This document shows, piece by piece, positions 48,816 to 60,309 of a stretch of 64,000 nucleotides of DNA. The notes under the pieces are model-generated. The model had not been told where the DNA came from, made no database searches, and saw only the letters and a list, made by a program, of their open reading frames with translations. The stretch comes from Cheilinus undulatus (lineage: Eukaryota; Chordata; Actinopteri; Labriformes; Labridae), in NCBI RefSeq assembly GCF_018320785.1, contig NC_054865.1, forward strand, positions 33,480,398 to 33,544,397, given 5' to 3'. A program made the translations under genes and the position numbers. The stretch's first letter is position 1. Every line of letters starts with the position of its first letter.

Positions 48816-51800
48816 ATGTTTTGGGTAAAGATTCTCAGTCAGGCATGCTATTATAGAAAAAATAGCTTCATGTATGAAGTGAAACACGATTCTAGACATC
48901 TTTAAGTGAAGTTTATTCTGATTCTCTCCCATTTCTGTGCATAAAGATTGCTTTCTGCTTGCCCCCTAAATGTTCCAGTTATTTCACCACTGTGAGTTTT
49001 AGGATGCCAGATTTTCATTTCTAAATGAATTGAATTAAGTTATCAACAAAGTCAATTGCAGGGTATATATCTGTCTCTCCCCTGCTTGTTTGTGCCTGTT
49101 CAAAGAAGAACAGATTATACAACTTAGATAGCTGACAGGTAATGTGCAGCTGCAGTTTTAGAGACACCTTTGTTAAAGATGAAAATGACAGAGAAACAAC
49201 AGGAACAAGTTCAACAGAACTCAAATTCTTTTCTTAAGTCATGTGTTGCAATACTTAAGCTATTCCAGGAAACTTGTCTTACAGTTGCGTTTTAATCACA
49301 TTGTGATCCTCGTCCTGAAAAGAGAGTTTGAGGAAATAAGATATTTTCTCTACTGTTTCCATTTATATACAGCTGTAAAATCCTAAAGCATTCCACTAAC
49401 TGTTTATGAGTTTACTAATCCATGCCCCATCCATGAGGAATAAACCAAACACAAAGAAACCTGTAACAAAATGAAGAGGCGTGTAGTGTAGACAGTCTCT
49501 TCCCGGCCTTAAATAGGTCATGATGCTGGGTGCATTTGCTCATTTAATCTTGAGGATGATTTCTCACACTCCTTGGTAAAAAGCCCAAAGCACATGTGAG
49601 ATCTCACATCTACCCTTTGTGTTTCTCACCAGAGCAAGATGATTCTGAGCTGAGACATTAAATATTGAGTGTGGTGAATCTTGGCTGACCGTGTCTTTCC
49701 ACTGGCAGATAAGAAGCAGCAGTTAAGGTGTCAGGAGCTCATAAGCAGGCTGTAAACACCGTATTACACTTCGCTTGTTTAGTTCAAGGCTCAGAGGGAT
49801 GAGACGAGTCACGTGAAGTTTGACCTATTAAAGTTTTATTGATTACTTATTGTCAAATAAATGAATATTCTGTGAGAAGTTAAAAGCGCTGATTTAATCA
49901 GGTTCTAACCCTCGTCATTTGGACACCATGTTTATACCATGTTGTTGATCTAATGTTTTAATTTGTGTTTGTTGTCATCTGCAATAAATGGCTCCTTTAT
50001 CAGCTGGAATCTAACAAAAGCTTTTTAAAAAGTTGGATCCACTTTTGTTCAGCCCCTAAGTGTGACCTTTTTTAATATTATTGTTTCAACGTCAGACCAG
50101 GACCTGCTCTAGAATTAATTTGATCCTTATAAAGGACATACTACACCCCTGATGAAGTTGGTAGTCCTTATCCTGCCTATGATCAGAAAAACTACCAGTG
50201 AGGATAACACCACCTTTTGGCTTAGTGGGTGGGAAATCAACAGTTTTTGTTGAAAATGAAGTCAGAAACCTTTTTTGTTATGATTTGTTAATATTCAACC
50301 AAAATAAATCATTTCTTAATACAGATTTGCCTGATAGCAGAACTCCAGCTTCATGGGTTACTGGCTAGGGATGAAATGGTTACTGGTTTTAATGATGATG
50401 TGGATGAAAAAGTCTATGGTTATCATAACATTCAAATTTCAGTTATCATTAAAACAATTTGTGGTAACTGTGCCTTGATATCATGTCAGTAATGTCTGGA
50501 CAGCATGCTACATGGACTTATAACTGAGATGAATGGAATACACACCACACAGCTCGACTGGAGATGTAAAGAACAAGTTTTAGGGACAGGAGATATCATT
50601 GTCTCAATACTCTGCTCTCTCATCTTCACCACAGGAATGAAAAAACCCCATTCTGAATTTGAGAGTGATTTGCATTCACTGGCTTAAGTTGCTCTTCATC
50701 TGCTCAGATGTGAAGATTTACACCTGTCAGCCAGCCAAATGCAGGTGGATTTTAGCTGTGGTGACTCCCACTAGTTAGATAAACCCCGCTCTGTGGGGGA
50801 GAGCGCTGTCATCTTGGAGGATAGAGTTTGGTCCTAGAATGTGGAAATATTGGATTGCCACTGTTGCAGAATCTCATCTTGATATCTCCAATTGAGATTG
50901 CCTCCAATGATTACAATCAGGTACCTGACTGTCATCACCTGGGGGTACCAGAAGCTTAAAACATGAGTCAATAGCAACTACAAGATAAGCTGTGGTGGAG
51001 AAGATCTGGCAAACTTTCAACCCACATACTCAGCTCTGCTGCTCATCCTGCAAATGCATGTTCCTTACAAATGAGGCACCATTTAAAACAGAAATAAACA
51101 AGCTTTCCAATGGTGTAAGATTGTTCTAACAAAGAAATATCTACCAAACACAAATTTCCTTACTTTTTGCACCAAGTTATCTTGATATTTTCTCATTTTT
51201 GAAACCAAAATTGCTTGTGGAGCTAATTCTAACTGTGTTGGGTTTATATATGTAAAACTTGGTGAGATGATTTCAAATGGTGCACCAATACTTTTTCAAC
51301 ATTTTCACCAGATTAAAAAAGTACCTTGATACTAATAACTGTGATATTTTAGGTCTCAAGAGTTGTAGTATCAAATGTACATATTGAGCGTAGTTGGTTC
51401 GACTCTTTTTAAAGGCTTTGTGTACAAATAAAAGGCCTTTGAATTCTAATTTTATACACTTTTAAAGGCCTCTAACCTCAGTACTTTTAATCTCCCATGA
51501 TCCCTTTCTGACAAAAGTGACAACATTAGTACAGAAAGGAGGGACGGGTCAACAACATATCAGTCTGACACAAGAGACGACGTTCATTTCCCCTTCCTGA
51601 CCAATTTTCAATGTTGGGGTTTTGTAAGACCCTAATCATTGCCTAACCTTAACCACAAGTTTATTGTTGTAACCATAATGACGAGGTTCTCTTGACCTCA
51701 ATTGTCTTTTTAACTCATAACAAGAACCCTTTTCATTACTACACCTAACCAGAAAGTTGCAATAGTGCTGTTGTATTACTTAAGAGGATCATTTTGCAAG

Positions 51801-53837
51801 AAATGACTGTAAAATATGTAGCGGTTTATTTATGTTTTATTCAGTGGACTGCTATTTGTTTGATTCTAAAAACCCAGAGACTTCACATTGACTACAAGGC
51901 AAATTTAAGAGAAACAGAAATTCCCTCATTTGAAATCTTAATGTTCCAGTTTTTGGATGAAAGTTATGTAAGATATTGTGAAATTATCAATTTATTTCTG
52001 ATTCATTTCCTGTAAACCTGTGGATTAACTGACTTGTGGTTGTTTAATGGCTCCCTTTCCTTTGTTTCCAACCATGAATTTGGTGCATGATTCACGCTGT
52101 TAGGAAAAGTCTGGTTATGTGTCCAGCATTTGGACTCCACTTTGGACTTTCTTTCTTTGGGATAGTTTGAGATGCCCAATGGCTACGATTGCTTCATTGT
52201 TTCAAGACTTGACCCAGATTTACAGACAGTGCTGGTTCTCGTAGTGGTTCCGGACTTTTACACAACCTATCCCATCAAAAGGTCCCCTCAATGGAGTTCA
52301 TACAGAAAGGTATTTCATGACCTTCAGAAATGTTGGCATAACTATTCAAGCAATCCGTCTTACAGTCTGCTGGTTGTGGTATCTCAATATCCTGTGTTTT
52401 CATTTCTGTTTTCTGACTCATCTGCTGCTTCCTTGGCAGACTGGCAGGGCTGGAATGAAATGGCCGATTTCCCCTGCATCCTGTCATTGTTGGTATTCTT
52501 TTTCTGTCTATATTAAAGTGAAAGGTTTGGAAACTGAGGAAGAAGCATGGTAAGGCCAAGACATGAGAGGTTATTGTGTCAGAGGAAGTTTCCCTGTTGA
52601 TGGCAGCAGTAGCTCCTATGTTTTTTTGTGTTGGCCTGTAAGGTTACATGGAGATGGCCCCTGATTGTTAATGTCCATAAAAGAACCTCTCAAAGGCTCA
52701 TTCTTCATGTTTCACATGTTAAATACTCAACACTGAAGAAAGAGCATCAGCCGCTATTATTATTTTGTCTCTATTATTTGTTGGTAAACTTAAAGTTTAC
52801 ATTTCTTTCCTTGGTACCACCATGGTGGCAGTGACACTAAAGCCGGTGTGGGAACTTTACCTGCTCGAGTGTCGGATCTGCTTTGGGTCCTTTGTCTGCT
52901 AGTGATGCAACACAGTATGATTGACTGACAGCCCTACATTGATATGACGACGCGGCACATAGTGATTGGTTGTACACTGGAGAGTTAATGGAAGTGCTGT
53001 GTTTTTTTGTTGTTGTGTTGAAGAATCATTGCACTATTGTCTTATCTAAGCTGGTACAGCTCAGTTTATTGTTTGTTTATTGTTTAATTTTTATTATCAA
53101 CTGATAGCACAGCTAATCCAAAACAAATTCCTTGTACATTTAAGCATAGCTAGCTATTAAAGCCAATTCTAATTTGAAAAAAAAGATAAAGCAATCAAAC
53201 CCAACAAACTTTCAAGATTTAAAGGATATTAAAACCTTTTTGGTGGATGACATCAAGGGTGAGTTAATAGCTTGGATTTTTTTCTGATATTGGTGCAAAA
53301 ACAGTACCATTTAAACAGTGCCTCAATGGTGCCTGAATTTATACTTTTAAGTGAAAAGTGTTTTTAAAGTTGATAGGAGAATACAAAGCTGTTTCTGCAT
53401 AATGTTAATAAGTCAAAGAAATATCTTTAAAGATGCCAACATGGGATAAGAAAAGGAAACGGGTGTAACTTCTTAATGGAAGAGGCTAAAGTAAAATTCA
53501 TGCCGGTGTTGCATCCAACAATAAAGCCACTGTGTCAGTCAGTGTGACTGTGTCCCTTGTGGGAAAACTTAAGGAGAGCAGAGACATTACTTTAGACCTG
53601 CCTTTCTCTACCAGGGTGCCTTCTGGCATCATCAGGGGAGCCTCCAAAATGCTAAAAACTCAACCAAGAGTTGCTGTAGTTTTGCAGACCATTACCTATC
53701 CTGGCAGATAATCAAAATTGTCTTGAAAGCCCTTTACTTGGAATTGTACCAGCACATAAAGCAAATAAACAGGCTTAATTCAGTTAGCACTGTGCAAGAA
53801 CCATGCTTGTTTTTGGTAGATTGGCTGATGCAACAAT

Positions 53838-53868
53838 TTTCTTTTTTTTTTTTTTTTTTTTTTTTTTA
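53838..53868. repeat. Poly-T run
   Basis: About 28 T residues, with one C near the start. Likely a retrotransposon tail or simple slippage product. Confidence 0.9.
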
Positions 53869-56449
53869 ATTCAATCAAAATTTGAGCACACAGAAGTCAC
53901 ACAAATTCCATTTTTTTTACTTCCATTCAGTGTGGCAGGGGCTCTCCAATCATCAAAATCTGTGTTGTTATTCAGTTGGGTGAATATTGGGTGTTTTGGT
54001 ACCAGTACCATGTCGGTACCAGATTTTGATACATATCTCTAATCATAGCCTTGCTGTCTTATAGCCATGGTTGGCGGTAATATTTTTCTCTATTTCATTA
54101 ATAGTGAACCTTTGTCATTGCATGTAAACCAGAGAGTTATAGCACGTTTTAAGCCTGATTTAGCCTGCACTGAATCTATACCATAGCATATGCCATAGGT
54201 CAGCATAGCCCTGGCCTGCACATGTAGTCCAATGTGCACCTCTTAAAAACATGTAACTACTGAAGCAATGCAGACAGCAAGCGCCTTGATTGACCCACTG
54301 GGTAGCATTAGGTGACTGCCTTTCTCTGAGAAATGCCTACAGCTACATTGTGTGCAGTCTGTGTGAGAAATGGAGGCAGTAGTGTTAAGCATCTGGGGCT
54401 TAGCCCAAACTTAGGATGGGCTAGGGGGATGCTTCCCTAGAAATGTGCTTATCAAACATTGATATGCACTATTTTCAAACAATTTCAAACAGATTTTTCT
54501 GCCCTGGTATAGCTTCAGGACCCACAACCAAGTTCACAACCAAGTTTTGGGTCCTGACCCGCCAGTCAAGGACCAAGGCTGTAGAGCCAACATCACTTTT
54601 AAAAATCTGCTCTTAAAGTGTCCTTGTCATACCTAAATCATAACACAACATGATAAAGATAAAAAAGTTCCCCTTTGCCTCATAGAAAGGGCAGAAACTG
54701 TCTGATGTTGATTTTGTGAGTTATCTTTTGTGATAACTCAACAGCATCAAACTTTTTACCAGCCTGAAAGATTCAGGGATTCTGAGAAAGCGTTAGGAGC
54801 TCAAGCCCTGTGAGTCACGCCTCATTCCAGCCATGCTGCAGACAGCTACAGCTTTGCTGACATCTGAAAATAAAGAGCATTTCCTCGTCCATGTCTCTCC
54901 GTGCCTGAACAAGGGCAAATACTTCTCCGTCCTCTGCCTCAGCTTATTTAGCAGCTGTTACCCCCTCCACCATCTTCTCTCTTTTTTCTTCTTTCCAAAA
55001 TCAACTGCTGCTCAATAACTGTCAGCTCTACCATAAATGTTCAGTTTCAGCTGTTATGGTTTCCTGATCGAGCAGAGAATGTGAAACCAGCCATATAAGA
55101 AGCATAGAGATCACAGCGCTCACTAGTGCTTTGGCGGAGTACTGCAGATCTACACAGGCCACTATGATTAAACTATGGCATGGATTCAGTGTAGAAGAAT
55201 AAAAAGTCCTGGGACCGAATGCACAAGATAAACTATAATGTTACATAACCATTAAGGATATTAGCCTTGTAAACTCGGGGGAGTCCTGAAAACAGCAGAA
55301 TGAATGTTGATTGTCTTTGTGGTTTCATGTCAAACTTGACTCAGACTTGCTCACAATAGATTAATCCTTGAAGAAATAAAAAAAAGAACATTATAGTTGG
55401 TTACAAATCTGAAGCTGCGTGGGTTTTTTTTTGTTCTTTTGTGTTACTGTGTGTTTCTTGTAAACTCTCAGGAGCTGCTGGAGGTCTGCCGAGCCCTTTT
55501 TGTCTCATGTAAAGCCCCACTTCCAGAGTTTAATTTAACATAAGGTCATGTTTGCTCTCTGTCGCCACTCACAGGGGGAATCTCTTACCTCAGGACAAGT
55601 CCAGGCACGTCAAAGTTAATGGGATCTTGATAGATTTGCATCTATTTATGCAAATTCATTTTTTAAGACCTGTTTTTTTTCCCCATTTCTTTCCCTTTTT
55701 GAAGTCAACTGTCTGTAAATAACAATGATGTGTTTTTGACAGTTGTCTTTGCATCAGCTTTTGTATAGGCAATAATGGATTGTAACATATTGTGTCAGGA
55801 CTGTGTTGTCATGCTGTCTCCTTGCCACTCCTCATGCATCACAGTTTGGCAGAAGGGGAAGTCTGACTCTGGATGAGTTAGAAAGACGTCATCAGCAGAT
55901 TTAAACTGTTTATTTCCCATCAGCTCAGCATGCCACAACCTGCTCCAGGCCATATAAAAACGTTTTTTTTTTCTCTGCTCTTCTACTTGATGATATTTCA
56001 CCAGCTTGTTTATATAAATCCAGCATGCTATTACTGAGACGTTATCGAAGCATACTTTGTGTATTGTTGCATAAATAACATGCACACTTTAATATAGGAA
56101 AGAAGAAAACGTATCAACCATGTGTTTTAATTACATAATAGCGTCTTGAGCATCAAAAACACTTTTTAAGCAGGAGTTATTTTCCTTTTAGGTGACACAG
56201 CCAAACAAAGGCCTGAAAACTGTTTTGGTTCTGGTGTCAGTTGAATAATGACTGGTTTTCCCAGGTTTTTCAGTAAATATTCCAAATCCTTGATTATACC
56301 CATAACATCAAATCTTCTTAAGTTATTATAATCTTAGGCTCAGTCAAGCCCCAGAAGTTGGGCTAAAGTATGGTTAATAATTTGAAAAATCTCAAAGAAA
56401 TGATTCTTGTGAAGTGAGAAGAAAAAGACTTTCAGAGCATAGATACGTT

Positions 56450-56755
56450 ATCTCTCAAGGTTAGGACTTTGTGAGGCTTGAGCAGACCTATAAATACGTC
56501 TTCCTGTTTTTGTGAAGATCTTACATTTCTGTTTTTAATTATTTAATGCCTTGAGGCACAGACATACATTTCAAATGTGGAAAAATGTGGTCCGCAGCCT
56601 AATTTTGTATGTTAATGTATGCCATTCCCACTTTCTTATCAGTAAAGTCAGCAGCATATCAGAAATCAGCTGGCAAGGTTTCCTGAGAGAGACCTCTAGG
56701 CCTAAAGCTAATATCAGATCAGGTTCACTGTAGTCCACTGAGAAGTCTGTTAAAT
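56450..56755. repeat. ~300-bp direct repeat, copy 1
   Basis: Nearly identical to 58672-58992: both contain AGACCTATAAAT, TCTTCCTGTTTTTGTGAAG, TTAATTATTTAATGCCTTGA, CTGGCAAGGTTTCCT and CCACTGAGAAGTCTGTT in the same order. No terminal inverted repeats or poly-A tail are obvious. Confidence 0.9.
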
Positions 56756-57212
56756 AGTGATTGCAGAATAGACATTAAACTCATACCCCTTTTCACTCAG
56801 TCTCCAGTGGTCTAAATCCAATAACTGTGCTGCTTTGGTCAAAATATAACATGGATCAAGCTAGGGTTGGGCAGTGGCTCAAATTTATATTTTTGTTAAA
56901 AGAATTTAATTAATGCATTCATTTTGCCCTTTGCAGTAATTGTTTTAAATTGTGTTTTTTCAACGTTGATCGAGAGAGCACATTTTAGTGCAGATTATCA
57001 GTATGATATGAGTATTGGGAGATGTTAGCTTCAAAAGTAAATCATTACAAATATTTGTCTATATGTAAAACTGATTTTTTGGTTACAAAAATCTTTCTAT
57101 ATCAGCTGTAAATATTGTCCGTATGGACTAATAAATTAGTGCAGTTTTAGCTGTACCAACGGACCTACATCAGCTGGAGCCTTTTTCTGTTCATCATCTT
57201 TCCATCCATAAC

Positions 57213-58048
57213 TAGGGCCCTATGAAATCCGTTTTTTTTTTTTTTTTTTTTTTTTTGCCAAATTCCGTTTTAATTTTTTGGAATTCTGTTTTTTAACCTT
57301 TCCACTAATTTCACCATGAAAAAGAGTGTCCTGTTTATGTCACAGTCCATGCAGTTTGATGCTGCATGTGTTTTACTCCTGACTGTAACAGTTCTCTCCT
57401 CATCTCTCTCCATACATTGGTGTCTGTCTGTCTGCCTCATATCAGATCGCTACGTAAATGCAGACACGTGTTTGCTCGTTAAGCAACCAAAGGGAACTAC
57501 AGTATTTATGGAGGAATTATTAAGCTCATTGTTACTCGAATGTAACATCATTTAGAGTGCGGGACTTCATAAAAACCTGAGTCCGTCCGACTCGAGTTTG
57601 AAGCCCTTGAGGGGTGAGCAGGTCTTATAGTTGTGACTTCAGCTGTGTGCCTCACGCACAGACACACCTCTCTCTCTCTCTGTGACTCTCTGGTGTGGTG
57701 AGGTAAAATAACTTGTAGCACGGATGAGTTTTCTTGTAGGTGCAACATTATGTCACACTGTACTGCCCCATGTTGAGCTACGTGATGTTTGCTGGTGTTT
57801 CGTGCAGCTTTTCTGACATGCTTTGTATTGTTTAGGAGGGGGTGAGGTGAGTGATTGTGAAGTGAGGCACAAGTTGTGCCCCGCTTTAGTGATTTCCCGG
57901 AACATATTCCCCAGATATACGCTCCTCTTTCTAAAAAGCACAAAAGTCAAATTCATTAAATAGTAGATTCCGTTTTTATTAGCTAATACCACGATTCTGT
58001 TCTCGATTCTGTCCGTGATTCCGTCAATGCGGAAATCATAGGGCCCTA
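57213..58048. mobile_element. TIR element with TAGGGCCCTATGA ends
   Basis: Left TAGGGCCCTATGAAATCCG and, inverted, right TAGGGCCCTATGATTTCCG: 17 of 19 bases match. Length 836 bp. The left TIR is followed directly by a poly-T run (about 57232-57256). The start AGGGCCCT is itself palindromic. The interior has short frames on both strands without recognisable domains. Probably a hAT-type non-autonomous element; no clear 8-bp target duplication was seen. Confidence 0.75.
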
Positions 58049-58671
58049 CATGAGGACTGAAATTTGTTAGGTCTTAACTACATTTAAGTATCGATATCAT
58101 ATTGATATTGATATCAGTGTTGGCTGAAATTGTTTTGTAAATATCGGCATATCAGCATATCAGATTTCGCCAAAAATCCAACACTGTGCATCCCTATTTC
58201 CGGTGCTAAGAACAGCCCCCTCACCAACCCCTCATAATAAGGATGACATACTGAGCTCAAGTCAGAGCATTTATGTGCTCACTTCTTTGTAACTATACCT
58301 GTAGTTTTAAGTTTTATTTCTCCCCTGCTGAGGTGTGTCAACCTTACTCTAACCCCATTCAGCCCTAAACCTTGGTGATAAATAATGATTCAGCTTTGAC
58401 AACTGACTCCATTGCTTGAAATTACAACTGCACAGCTTAGAATCTTTAGAATTTGTGCTGATATCTGATATGCAGATATTTGTAGATTAATTTTAGCTGA
58501 TACCAATATTTGTATCAATACAAATAAAAAAATGTAGTTCAGACCTAAAACTTAAGTCCTTAAAACACACTTTAAAGTTTAAGAAATGAGGATGAACAAA
58601 GAAAAAGACTTAAGCTGACGTAGTTCTGTCCTGCCTAAAACTCAACAATCTCATTCACAGTTCCAAAGCAT

Positions 58672-58992
58672 AAATAATCTCTAAAGGTTAAGTCAGGACT
58701 TTGTGAGACCTGAGCAGACCTATAAATGTATTCTTCCTGTTTTTGTGAAGATCTTACATTTCTGTTGTTAATTATTTAATGCCTTGAGGCACAGGCATAC
58801 GTTTCAAATGTGGAAAAATGTGGACCCTAGCCTAATTCTGTATGTTAATGTATGCCTTCCCACTTTCTTATCAGTAAAGTCAACAGCATATCAGAAATCA
58901 GCTGGCAAGGTTTCCTTAGAGAGACCTCTAGGCCTAAAGCTAATATCAGATCAGGTTCACTGTAGTCCACTGAGAAGTCTGTTCAATAGACA
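58672..58992. repeat. ~300-bp direct repeat, copy 2
   Basis: Second copy of 56450-56755, same orientation, about 2.2 kb away, differing by scattered substitutions and small indels. Confidence 0.9.
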
Positions 58993-59121
58993 TCTCATTC
59001 ACACATCCAACTGATGCTTTTACAGCTGATATACTGGTTCACAGGCAGAGTGAGAACAAAGGACTAGGTTGCCTTAGTGTACATTTGGTAGGTTGGATTG
59101 TTTTATGGATGCTCAAACATG

Positions 59122-60309
59122 CAGTGCATTCAGAAAGTATTCAGACCCCCTTCACTTTTTCAATTTTGTTGTGTTTCAGCCTGATGCTGCTGTAAAGCAA
59201 ATCATTTTTATTGTCATTAATCTACATGCAGTACCCCATAATGACAAAGTGAAAACAGAATTTAAGAAATCTTTGCAAATTTATTAAAAATAAAAAACAG
59301 AAATATCAGATTTACATAAGCATTCAGACTCTTTGCAAAAAGACTTTAAATTTAGCTCATGTGACTGCCATTTCTCTCAATACATACAGTGCTAAACACA
59401 TTTATTAGACCACCTGTCTCAGAGACCATCCAGCATCATGAAGTGCTTTAATGCTGACTCTCATTTTCCGTGAGCTCTCCACGTTTTACCATTTTGAACA
59501 GGAATGAGGAATTTCAAACTGAATTCACCTTTTTATACCTAAATTTGAGCCGGCTCACTGGGCTTCTCTGAGAAATCAGAAATGAATCAAGCATAACATT
59601 CAACCACTAAAACTCATTTTTCTGTTCAGGAATGCAAGTAAATAACTATAATTTGACATATTAATCAAGAAATAATAATGTGCTTTACTATTTTTCATTT
59701 TTTTGTAAATCAATAAATTTGAAAATTCATGGATAACAATAATAATTATATTTTTAGCATTAAAAATATCATTTGGGTTAAAGAGCTTCTACATATTGGT
59801 GTATTAACCATTGCAGAAACATAAAAAATGATTTTGGATTTACCAGTTTTTACCAATGCTGTTAATTTAGGGCAGCTGTGACATAAAACTTACTTTGGGT
59901 GGTGGTCTAATAAATTTGTTAAGCACTGTACCTCACTATAGGAGACCTCACGACTGACAATGCATATCACAGCAAAAACCAAGCCAAATAGAAGAAGTTT
60001 GGCACGGCCAGGACTCTACCAAGAGCTGGTCGTTTGGCCAAACTAAGCAATTGGAAGAGAAGCATGTTAGTAAGAGAGGTAACCAAGAACCTGAGGGTCC
60101 CTCTGACTGAGCTCCAGAGATCCTATGTGGAGATGAGACAAAGATCCAGGACAACCATCACTGCAGCCCTCCACAGAGATGGGTTTTATGGCAGAGTGGT
60201 AGATGGAAGCTTCTCCTCAGTGCCAAACACATTACAGCCCCTTAGGCTTTCATGTGGAGTCATTTGTTTACTTCCAGTATATGGGTCTGAATACTTTGTG
60301 AATGCACTG
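59122..60309 (+). mobile_element. Tc1-like transposon interrupted by a second Tc1-type element
   Basis: Ends CAGTGCATTCAGAAAGTATT at left and, inverted, CAGTGCATTCACAAAGTATT at right. The transposase remnant at about 59945-60190 on the plus strand includes TARTLPRAGRLAKLSN, MLVREVTKNLRVPLTELQRS and YGRVVDG, the HTH-to-linker part of a Tc1 transposase. Most of the DDE region and part of the N-terminal half are missing, so it is non-functional. The 542-bp element at 59387-59928 sits inside it. Confidence 0.9.
59387..59928 (-). mobile_element. Tc1-type deletion derivative (copy 2), nested
   Basis: Same family as 14831-15303 in inverse orientation. CAGTGCTAAACACATTTATT at left and, inverted, CAGTGCTTAACAAATTTATT at right, flanked on both sides by TA (59385-59386 and 59929-59930). 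The minus strand keeps the HTH start MVKRGELTEN, then a frameshift. The host sequence on both sides belongs to the other Tc1 element, proving later insertion. Confidence 0.9.

Noticed and set aside
52172-52559. Overlapping open frames in the nfat5 intron (114 aa on plus, 94 aa on minus)
   Set aside because: No recognisable domain, ordinary intronic composition, no convincing splice sites; best treated as chance.
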